Origin: Flagellimonas chongwuensis
GTDB lineage: Bacteria; Bacteroidota; Bacteroidia; Flavobacteriales; Flavobacteriaceae
Length of the DNA stretch: 64,000 nt
NCBI RefSeq assembly: GCF_013376415.1
Contig: NZ_WYET01000004.1
Location: forward strand, 744,001-808,000
Reading direction: 5' to 3'
A program made the translations under genes and the position numbers. Shown piece by piece: positions 9,501 to 16,900 of this stretch (positions are counted from its first letter, which is position 1; every line of letters begins with the position of its first letter). Below the pieces are notes generated by a model that saw only the letters and a list, made by a program, of their open reading frames with translations, did not search any database and was not told the DNA's origin.

Positions 9501-10605
9501 CATCTGTCACTACAAAAGAATCATCTTGAATAGACTGATTGGATTGAAACGCATAATTACTTCCCAATCCTTGGTCCAAATAGCATTTTATAAACTCATT
9601 CCCAATAGTCGATATATCCTTTTCTTGGTTGATTAGGTTCAAAGATGCCTTTAGAAAACTATCCTTGGAACTCTCTGAGATGTAATCTTGAATCTTTGGC
9701 CAATGACTTCCTCGAAGCATTACATTGATAAAATTTAGTATCCTTTCTTCATCGCTGGAAAAGCTATCGTCTAGCATTAGGGCTTCCCAATAATGCCCGC
9801 CTATTTCGCTCTTTAAATCGTGCCAATAACTTGGTTCGCTTTGATAGATTGAAAAGAGATGCTCGTTTTTCTGCTTGACAAATATTTTATTATCCTCAAA
9901 TTCCTTTAAAGTAGGTGTCAATGGAAAACATTTTTTGTGCTTATCGAGTATCGATTTTAATACAGAGGTTTTTATATAAAGTGCTTTGCCTTGACGTTCT
10001 TGGGATGTTATTTTAAAAGCATTCAAAAAGGCAAAGTAATCCCAGTGTTCCAAAAGATTGAATAGGTAATCGACATTCCCAATTTTTAATAAACCAGCTT
10101 CCTTACTTGATTTTACCCATTTTTTGTCAGCTATCCATTTTCTTGAAATCTTAATACTATTTTGTTTTTCATATTCAAGTAAAGACTCTTTATACAAACC
10201 TTCTTGAATGGTCTGACTTGGATGGTTATCGAAAAGGCTTTTTAGAAAAAAGACTTCAGTTTTATAGTCTCTATACTTTTCATAGTCATAGGTTACTGAC
10301 CTTACTGCGTTTGGAATATGCACAAATCCCAAAACTTCTCTTAGCCAGAATTTATTAAATAAGAAATCGACATTAATATTGACTAAGTTTTGCTGATTAT
10401 AACGAATTACAAATTTTTCAAATTCTTTTTTTGGAAACAATCGTTGAATACGTTTAGAGGCTAAGATAATATTGCTAAAAAGTAGCGAAGCATTCCAAAG
10501 TTTGTTGTCATTCTGGGCACTATTTGGCCTCTTTAAAGTTGGCGGTTTGAGAAGGTTGATATTGGCTATTAAGGACTTTACCGCCTCACTTTCTTTGTAA
10601 TCCAT
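6589..10605 (-). CDS. 1338-aa helical-repeat protein with a nuclease-like C-terminus, linked to hipBA
   Basis: A very long, A/T-rich gene of no family I recognise. Most of the protein reads as alpha-helical solenoid; a charged coiled coil lies around residues 555-590 and TPR-like helix pairs around 950-1110. No Walker A motif, signal peptide or membrane span is seen, so it should be cytosolic. The last ~150 residues look like a separate alpha/beta domain: KAGERDLVICDDSGELSVIE is followed by AFK, giving D1216, E1230 and K1233 spaced like a degenerate PD-(D/E)XK nuclease core, then a predicted strand FYILAYD. Its ATG (10605) comes one base after the hipA stop codon, so it is probably translationally coupled to hipA. 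A toxin, effector or defence role is inferred only from context. Confidence 0.7.
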   Translation of the reverse strand: MDYKESEAVKSLIANINLLKPPTLKRPNSAQNDNKLWNASLLFSNIILASKRIQRLFPKKEFEKFVIRYNQQNLVNINVDFLFNKFWLREVLGFVHIPNAVRSVTYDYEKYRDYKTEVFFLKSLFDNHPSQTIQEGLYKESLLEYEKQNSIKISRKWIADKKWVKSSKEAGLLKIGNVDYLFNLLEHWDYFAFLNAFKITSQERQGKALYIKTSVLKSILDKHKKCFPLTPTLKEFEDNKIFVKQKNEHLFSIYQSEPSYWHDLKSEIGGHYWEALMLDDSFSSDEERILNFINVMLRGSHWPKIQDYISESSKDSFLKASLNLINQEKDISTIGNEFIKCYLDQGLGSNYAFQSNQSIQDDSFVVTDDAFERYQQIQHISGKYQNNIFYSQDSRNDLAYLVWLIVEIDKESDSVIVDGAPIRVHYKNIQQLLRSGIAKPYLLWEIAHFIQQNRPDVIPYLLIEPDLAGLGFYLLRQIKTEISDREIRHLLTKNILEDGLHLLLNSYLRIETPNKGNTARLVFQLFQEITKEKGESLNHIRKAEDLRLQIEKREEKEKRLLKIIEDSKLNGGFVNGASNQGFLFHIFEDVVAAINNYKINPKYLNGVIGLPVLKLDALSWLSKFLLYTNYDYPKEKLGKLKSLVASNFTDCYIEKIEQNSVEKQKFASSKLIEGLPTWSSRNEILVRIDWLSPAVVAFESGNLGEFLNPCFKLVNTDEYFLRENQFKAKKIRTHLFVLLNILKAIQNQKSYLKSESFIEIKEAVENSVVGLVRKYAKDNLAHSINILDAHTDRQHFRTPEDELLPLLIEMGDLFEDKTKIFQELLGTKNIVQLLYIHSHSQTEGIKENALSRIKQSDIANFIDQQTWLPEITYVVTELSKNQEMQQEAEKALEAWHKRTNPRTITRETEKEIFEAQLMQAYYANDEFGVRNVVEPESTYIVHREFKPSDHKQFFIGLIRYKEKPEDAYEIFDKLVSRYPQYPTFALNRFGAKVNLALKSQSQQLFKEAINEWYEYEQNSPLSSLNTVNDKVNYNKLTVYLNLNDRDEFNKLYEKLNKAERLSPDMVQLRIKMLVRYEFIDDARKLVDEALNFHKTKEKHSFEFLSDLNEMISKSNPVEEIKAHLDSLSINGKNSMSSLKPLKFEDDFGKQMANEIIIASNRFLKNVKLYNPEADEDDYNGFIKEILENKLSTFGFHINDQTKGGRSATGNKAGERDLVICDDSGELSVIEAFKHSTKTVVQKHLTKIFNYSHQRRVFYILAYDLEPNEKFKKRWKYYKSKILKKLDYPLGYELITKGISDMTDDFNATNSAIKICRSTHQSGTEIYHIMLNVNYFVNE

Positions 10606-10606
10606 A

Positions 10607-11863
10607 TTAAGCTGAAGTATTAAATGCCGATTCCATCATTGAAATTTCCTTGTTGGAAATCCCTATTCCCTTTGCTACCGTCTTCCAATCCTTCACAACG
10701 ATAACAACCTTATTGATAATGGCATCCATTTCATCTTCATTTAAGCGGAAAAATTCCCCAACACTCTTGGCCAGTTCAAAATCCAAGGAATTGTCGTCCA
10801 TATCGATATTGAGTGCCAGTCCGTCCTTTTCAATGGATGGGTTCAAGTCATAGGCTGGTGACAGTTCCCAGCCTTTTTCGTTTAGGATAAACCCGTGATT
10901 CCGTAGGTGGTCGTCTGTATTCGATATGGCTATATTGAAGACTATCCTGCGCCAGAGTTGATGCAAATTGGCTTCAACATTGGTTCCGTAATTCTCGATG
11001 ACATCGACGATATCGAGATAACTTACGGTTTGGGTTTTAAGTGTCTCCTCATTGTTTCCGGTCATTGTCATTGCCGATGCAAAATGGATCCGGCCATCTA
11101 CTGAACGGTCAAAACGTTTGGTAAGGAAGGTATGATAAGAGCCCGAAATCTTTTCGATTTTTGATTCGGCCATTTCTATACCGCAGGCGGTCGCCAATTT
11201 ATAGGCCAGATATTCCCAGGCCGCCTTGTCCAAAGTATCGGTCTTTGAAGGAAATTTTGCAATCCATAGACTTTTATCCTTCCCTGAGATGTTTGCTTTT
11301 GGCCGTGCACCACCCAATGATGAACCTGGAGCTATCAATACGGCCAACCATTGTCTTGTTTCTTCATTTTGGGTATCGTTTTCAAGCTGTTCAACGGCTT
11401 TTTGTAAATCACCAAGGAAAGACCAAGGTGGAGTAGGATTCTTGTCGTCATCATCCAAGAATGGGCCTTCCACATCTGTCTTGAAGCGAAGTGCACCCAT
11501 TCGACTCTCATCATAGACTCCAAGCAAATAGTCGATTTCGTACAATGTTCTTGCCTTTTCGCCGCGCTCCCTTGCGTCTTGCGCTTCTCGTCGTTTCATC
11601 AGAGTCTTCCCCCAAGTGTCGGGCATACTGTCCAAGAATATTCCAAAATTTTCCTTATCGGTAGGATATTGAGGTCCCGAATAGAATGCAATATCCGGGT
11701 CAAGGCTTTGGTAAAGACCTTTGTCCAACCAATCTTTGTTGTACTCAAAACTGAAGGCTTTTTTTGCTTTTGCGAAATGTGCCGACAGCACACCTACTTG
11801 AATTGGACCATTTAGACCAATCCAATCGGCATATACATAAATATCGTATTTCCCTTGTGCCAT
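10607..11863 (-). CDS. hipA: HipA-family serine/threonine kinase toxin
   Basis: A full-length 418-aa HipA protein. Visible features: the N-terminal HipA_N region with FGIFLDSMPDTWG; the ATP-loop segment GSSLGGARPKA; the lysine in LWIAKFP; TFLTKRFDR; the catalytic stretch SNTDDHLRNHGF; and the metal-binding SPAYDLNPS. HipA kinases phosphorylate cytosolic targets (glutamyl-tRNA synthetase in E. coli) and arrest growth unless bound by HipB. The gene lies 3 nt after hipB and 1 nt before the 1338-aa gene, forming a tight three-gene unit. All key catalytic positions look intact, so the toxin is probably active. Its target in this organism is unknown. Confidence 0.9.
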   Translation of the reverse strand: MAQGKYDIYVYADWIGLNGPIQVGVLSAHFAKAKKAFSFEYNKDWLDKGLYQSLDPDIAFYSGPQYPTDKENFGIFLDSMPDTWGKTLMKRREAQDARERGEKARTLYEIDYLLGVYDESRMGALRFKTDVEGPFLDDDDKNPTPPWSFLGDLQKAVEQLENDTQNEETRQWLAVLIAPGSSLGGARPKANISGKDKSLWIAKFPSKTDTLDKAAWEYLAYKLATACGIEMAESKIEKISGSYHTFLTKRFDRSVDGRIHFASAMTMTGNNEETLKTQTVSYLDIVDVIENYGTNVEANLHQLWRRIVFNIAISNTDDHLRNHGFILNEKGWELSPAYDLNPSIEKDGLALNIDMDDNSLDFELAKSVGEFFRLNEDEMDAIINKVVIVVKDWKTVAKGIGISNKEISMMESAFNTSA

Positions 11864-11866
11864 AAC

Positions 11867-12154
11867 CTATAATAAATCCAAGTCTTGAAGTTTACGACCG
11901 AATTCATCATCTTGGGCGATTTTTGAAAAATCGTTTTCAAGATTCAATACTCTCAGCACATTGAAATATAGACCTATGGCCACCGATGGATCTCCCTTTT
12001 CGATTCGGTGCAGTGTAGCACGGTGAATGCCCGCACGTTCCGAAACCTGTTCTGTTGTTAGCTTTCTGCGCTTACGGGCCAGTTTGATATTTTCGCCTAT
12101 ACCATCAAATATCTTCTGATATTTAGGAAGTATTATTGCTTTCTTTGAATTCAT
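11867..12154 (-). CDS. hipB: HipB-like antitoxin, helix-turn-helix regulator
   Basis: A small Cro/C1-type protein: IKLARKRRKLTTEQVSERAG, then IHRATLHRIEKGDPSVAIG, is a standard HTH. An open frame reaches back to an ATG at 12175, but a perfect promoter -7 box (TATATTTG, minus strand, 12180-12173) covers that codon, so I prefer the second ATG at 12154 (95 aa, MNSKKAIIL). HipB proteins bind operators over their own promoter and neutralise HipA. The stop TAG is 3 nt before the hipA start. The inverted repeat at 12160-12202 that brackets the -7 box is the likely operator. Confidence 0.88.
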   Translation of the reverse strand: MNSKKAIILPKYQKIFDGIGENIKLARKRRKLTTEQVSERAGIHRATLHRIEKGDPSVAIGLYFNVLRVLNLENDFSKIAQDDEFGRKLQDLDLL

Positions 12155-12159
12155 TTTAT

Positions 12160-12202
12160 CGCTTATTAACGACAAATATAATGATTTAGTTGTAAATAAG
12201 CG
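12160..12202 (-). promoter_or_regulatory. hipBA promoter with flanking inverted repeat (probable HipB operator)
   Basis: The 8-bp arms CGCTTATT (12160-12167) and AATAAGCG (12195-12202) are perfect inverted repeats, with partial symmetry continuing inward (AAC/TAC). Between them, on the minus strand, lies TATATTTG (12180-12173), an exact match to the Bacteroidota -7 consensus TAnnTTTG. A clear -33 TTTG was not found. The layout is typical of an autoregulated toxin-antitoxin promoter. Confidence 0.65.
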
Positions 12203-12284
12203 ACATTTTTTAATTTTGAAGAAAAAACCTCTTTCAGCTGATTCAGAAAAACTGTAGCGTCAACTTTGCAACAACCTATTGGAT

Positions 12285-13550
12285 TTATCGTCTTGCAGTG
12301 ATACTATAACCATAATCATCTTGTTTATTTTCCTGTTCAAGCTTGCTCCTTAAATCTCGAATATCATTGCTAATTTTCTGCTCCAAAACCCTGGCATAAA
12401 CCTGTGTAGTCGAAATCTTTGTATGCCCGAGCATTTTTGACACCGTTTCAATGGGTACACCATTCGATAAGGTTACCGTAGTCGCAAAAGTGTGTCGAGC
12501 TGAGTGGAATGTCAGATGCTTATAAATTTCCAAAGAAGCAGCAATGTCTTTTATGTACACATTTATCTTTTGATTGGAGTACACCGGAAGTAGCTTCCCA
12601 TTATTCAATTCCGAATAGGATTTGTAATTATCCAAAATAGAAAGTGCCTTGTCCAACAAAGGAATTTTAACAGGCTGCTCATTCTTTTCACGCTGGGTAA
12701 ATATCCAGTAATCGCCATCAATGCCCCGCACAATGTTGTTTTCATTCAATTGTCTCACATCCGTGTAGGATAGACCCGTGTAACAGGCAAACACAAAAAC
12801 ATCCCTTACTATGTCGTAACCTTTGTTGTCTAATTCTGCTTCCTCAAAAATTTTGAGTTCTTCTTTGGATAGATACTCCTTTTTATGCCTATTGAATTTC
12901 AGCTTATAGCGTGCAAACGGGTTCTTGTCCAGCCATTCCAAGTCCATAGCAAAGTTCATCAATTTACGAAGTCGCTCCAAATGTTTCATCACCCCGTTAT
13001 TGTTCAATGGATTGGCGTTCTGCAATGAAGGTCCTTTACGTAAATACTGTTCAAAATCTATGATGAAGCTGTACTTAAGATGCTTTAAAAAAATATCGCT
13101 TGTTTTCTTTTTATGGACCAGAAACCTTTTGATATAATTTTCCGTAGCATAGTAATTCTTCAGGGTGCCAGGCTTTAGAACTCCCTTCATATTTTGATTA
13201 TGATAGGTCTCCAAGTCCAACAGGGTTTTATGCCCCTCATCTTGCCCGACGAACCTAGCTTTTATTGATTTTTCTGTAACAAGCTCAAAATCAGATGATA
13301 ATTGTTTATAACATTCCAACAATTTAGCGTACACCTGGTCCAAATAGGTGTTCAATGCCTTGCCTTCAGGCGTTCTGGAGGTCGTTTTCTTGGATTTGGT
13401 GTCCCAATAGGTAACCGATGTTTGTCTTTGCAGACTGATTTCCGCACGTTTTCCATCAATGGTGACCCGTGCATAAATAGGTGCCAAATCGCATTTTTTC
13501 TTGGCCAGATTTAGCCAAAAATGAATACTGAAAGTTCTTGAAGTGCCCAT
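12285..13550 (-). CDS. Tyrosine recombinase/integrase (IntDOT-like)
   Basis: A 421-aa site-specific recombinase with a SAM-like core-binding domain (around residues 100-200) and a C-terminal catalytic domain. Catalytic residues seen: HSARHTFATT (H..R), LGHTKISTTQVYARV (H and nucleophile Y). At the first arginine position the sequence is CYTGLSYTDV, with Ser instead of Arg, as in the CTnDOT integrase family. The open frame extends to a TTG at 13595, but the ATG at 13550 (MGTSRTFSIHFWLN) matches the usual start of these Bacteroidota integrases. It faces away from tRNA-Pro and lies close to its 3' end, so this tRNA is the likely attachment site. It should mediate integration and excision of the element; the gene itself looks intact. 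Confidence 0.9.
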   Translation of the reverse strand: MGTSRTFSIHFWLNLAKKKCDLAPIYARVTIDGKRAEISLQRQTSVTYWDTKSKKTTSRTPEGKALNTYLDQVYAKLLECYKQLSSDFELVTEKSIKARFVGQDEGHKTLLDLETYHNQNMKGVLKPGTLKNYYATENYIKRFLVHKKKTSDIFLKHLKYSFIIDFEQYLRKGPSLQNANPLNNNGVMKHLERLRKLMNFAMDLEWLDKNPFARYKLKFNRHKKEYLSKEELKIFEEAELDNKGYDIVRDVFVFACYTGLSYTDVRQLNENNIVRGIDGDYWIFTQREKNEQPVKIPLLDKALSILDNYKSYSELNNGKLLPVYSNQKINVYIKDIAASLEIYKHLTFHSARHTFATTVTLSNGVPIETVSKMLGHTKISTTQVYARVLEQKISNDIRDLRSKLEQENKQDDYGYSITARR

Positions 13551-13622
13551 AGACTCTCGCTTTAGGTGAATACTCGATTTGTTTCCGAAAGTCAAATCGA
13601 AGCGAAAGTCAAACGCTAATGA

Positions 13623-13745
13623 GTTACCAATGTAATGAAAAAATTCGGTACAAAATAGGTAACCGAATAGGTAACTTTTGTTTTGATATTAAAGCCAATC
13701 AAATTAAATCAAAAAAAATGTAATTATTTGAAAATCATTTGATTG
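13623..13745. repeat. Repeats between integrase and tRNA (possible integrase/excisionase sites)
   Basis: AATAGGTAAC occurs twice as a direct repeat (13654-13663 and 13666-13675), a 12-bp period, with an inverted GTTACC at 13623-13628. Closer to the tRNA a perfect 9-bp inverted repeat, CAATCAAAT (13696-13704) and ATTTGATTG (13737-13745), lies 34-42 bp from the tRNA 3' end. Such clusters are typical of arm-type and core-flanking sites of tyrosine integrases, but could also be operators of the integrase promoter. Confidence 0.45.
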
Positions 13746-13778
13746 ACTTTTTAATGGGTTGCTTTAAAATCCATTTTG

Positions 13779-13852
13779 TCGGGATGACTGGATTCGAACC
13801 AGCGACCACACGCACCCCATGCGTGTACGCTACCAGACTGCGCCACATCCCG
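13779..13852 (-). tRNA. tRNA-Pro (GGG anticodon)
   Basis: The reverse strand folds into a complete cloverleaf of 74 nt: acceptor CGGGATG/CATCCCG; D arm GCGC...GCGT; anticodon stem CACGC/GCGTG with loop ATGGGGT giving anticodon GGG (proline); T arm GCTGG-TTCGAAT-CCAGT; discriminator A. CCA is not encoded. Its 3' end faces the integrase gene, the usual position for integration into a tRNA, and the tRNA remains intact. Confidence 0.95.
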
Positions 13853-13965
13853 AAAAGGGACTGCAAAAATATAAATTTTGGTGATACTACCACCTAGCGC
13901 AACTAAAACTTTTTGGTACTTAGGTCATCATGGTTAAAATCTTTTTTCGAAGGCAGAATTTCCAT

Positions 13966-16900
13966 TTAGTCTCGATATAGCGTAAAATGACCCACAAAGC
14001 GTTGTTTTTCAGTATCGTTTGCATTGACCACATACCAGTAGTCACCAGTTGGAAGTGGTTTTCCATCATAGTTTCCGTCCCATTTTTTCACTTGGTCCAA
14101 ACGGGCCACAACCCTACCATAGCGATCATAAATGATTACATCAATATTCGGGAAGTATTCACGGTTTCCGGGATACCAATAGTCATTCATATTATCACCA
14201 TCAGGAGTAAAGAAATTAGGCATTTCCGGCATTCCTTCAAAATTGAACGGCATTACCAAAGTAGCTTCACAGCCATTTTGGTCACGTACCATAATGGTGA
14301 TATTGGAATCTTGTATGATATTAAAGACGTTCTCTTCACCAAAAGATTCACCTTGGAAGAAGTATTCATAACCACCAAAGCCTCCTGTGGCAATGGCCGT
14401 AACCTCATCTGGACCGGTTTTGGTGGCCTCCAACGTCAGTGGTTCATAGGCTTCAACTTCAAACTCTGTAAAGGTTACACATCCGTTGGCATGATAAATA
14501 TATACGGTGTGCTCCCCTGCCGGTAAATCACCAAAGGTCCGCTGATTTGTAGCCATCTGTATATCATCCACATCCAAAGAGAACAATAGATTCGACAATT
14601 GTGAACCATCAGCAATATTTATGGTGACCGTACTATTAGGGAATATGCCCTCACAACCATATTCCACAACCGGTTCGGCAACAATATCGACGCCTATTCC
14701 GATTTCAGCTATTACATTCGTCTGGCAACCATTGGCATCACGAACAAAAACAACATAGGTTTCACCACCTTGAAGATTATCGAAGAAAAGACCATCATTT
14801 TGTACAAAGTCCGCATCGTCCGCAGAATTTACACTAGTGTAATATGGTGCAGTTCCTCCCGTAATCTCAAGGGTCATACTACCATCACCATCTCCCATAC
14901 AAGTTTCCGGGGTGGTTTCCACAACTCCGGCCACCAACTCCATGGGCTGGGTAATCTCTACGGTTCTTGTAATGGTACATCCTAAGTCATCCTGAATGAT
15001 AATGTCGTAAGTTCTTGGAGCTAAATCATTGAAGGTTTTCCTATTTGGATTGGCAGGATCATCTCCTTCAAAGAATTCGCTTAAGGTATCGGAAATCGAG
15101 TATCTAATCTGACCTGTTCCTCCGCTTGCTTCGATAATGATTTGTCCGTTCATATCCCCGGCACACAATACAGGTACGGCTTCTAAATAATCCAACACCA
15201 ATGGGTCTTTTGGTTCAATATCAATCGGGGTCGACATCACTTCACATCCACCACTCTGAGCATACACAAAGTATCTTCCGGGGTTAAGTTCCCTGAATAT
15301 CCCTGAATTCTGGGTGGGGCGTACTATGGATGCTGCCGTTACAGGCAACGTATTGGAGTTAACCAAAGTATAGGTGTAGTTTCCAATTCCACCGAATGCT
15401 TCAGAACGGATAATTCCCGTAGCTTCACCTGCACAGTTGATAGTTGCATTTGTCAAATCGAGATTGATGACCAACGGAGCTGCAGGGTCCAAGGAAACCT
15501 GGTTAGAGGTTTCATAAGGACATCCATTTGAATTTTGCACTTCGTATTGAAACGGTCCGGCGTCAACGCTAATATCCGCAGAAATTTGAACACTTGTCAT
15601 CCCAACTCCGAAATCGATAAATGTACCACCTGTTCCCGCTCTTCTGTAGGAATAACTGACCCCAGGTTCTGGGTTGGTCACCGTAAGTTCCATGATACCC
15701 AAATCCCCACAACCCGGTGGTTGAATCTCCCTTAATTCAGCTATCACTATTTCCGGGTCCGAAATGGTAATCACATCTGTTTGGGCACTACAATTCCAAC
15801 CATCAAAAATGGTAATTCTATAGTCTCCTGCGGAAAGGTTTCCAAATCGCGGCGTAGTTTGTAAACCGCTATTGGTCCCATCCGTAATTCTGTTTAATTG
15901 ATACAGATAGTTTCCTGGGCCTTGACCACCTGCTTCGTTATAAGCCTCAATTATAGCGTCATTATCATTGTTACAGGCCAATGGGCTCACAATACGGATA
16001 TCCGCCGTAATATCTGTTGGAGGTGGCAAGAATAAATTTCCGCTTGACTCACATCCTTCAATGTCTCTGATGTTTACCGTGTAGGTATCGGTTGATAGAT
16101 TTTCGAATACTGGATTGGTATTTGGATAATCTACCACTATAGTTCCATCAGATGCCACCAATTGGTATTCGTAGGTTCCCCATCCTCCATCTCCTGAAGC
16201 TGTGATCTCTCCCAACCCGGGCACATTACAGGTAACCGGGGAAGTTTGCAATAAGTCAACGGTGAGGACCCTATCCGGAGAGCGCACCGTGGTAACATTG
16301 CTGACGGCATCACAAAACGGAGAATCCAAAGCTTCTATACGAACCACTAAGTTGCCTGCAGGAACATTTTCAATACGCTCTGGAGTGTTGATAGGTGAAT
16401 TGGTATCAAACGTACCGGTTATACCTGTGCTCGTCTCTACTCCTGCGTTATCGCGCGCAAAGACCTCATAATTGTATTGACCGCTATAATTATTGATTTC
16501 TAAACTGATAACACCATCCGAACCGTTGAAACAGGTCACGGGCTCCAATTCGGCGATAACAGCTTCAATAGTATTGTACTCTGGCATATTGATGGTTGTG
16601 GTCAAGTAGCTACATCCGCCACTTCCCACATCGGTAACTGCAAAAATGTAGTTCCCTGGGGTGGCAATATCCCAAGTGACTCTATCGCTTCCTCCCGAGC
16701 TACGAGCAGGTTCCGAGCCCAAAGGCAATATTTGCACCTCATAATCTCCAGCGCCCTCATTGATTATGATATCAATGGAGCCTGCACTTACCCCGCTTCC
16801 GGTAGCATCACAGGTAATTGGATTCACATTATAACTAAAAGTGATGTCCGTTGGGGTGTTGATAGTAACTGTATCGGTAATTTCACAACCATTTTGATCC

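Larger units (their letters stand above)
4676..13779. mobile_element. Decayed tRNA-Pro-linked integrative element (ICE/IME remnant)
   Basis: The right end is the 3' end of tRNA-Pro (13779), with a tyrosine recombinase gene beside it. The interior carries accessory genes (hipB, hipA, a 1338-aa gene, truncated jetA), and the left end holds two mobilisation genes, bfmA and mobB, both broken. All run on the minus strand, and the interior is visibly richer in A/T than the flanking chromosome. No copy of the tRNA 3' sequence was found between 4477 and 4700, so the left attachment site is lost or too degraded to see and the exact left border is uncertain. Deletions inside jetA/bfmA and mobB suggest it can no longer transfer. 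Confidence 0.75.
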
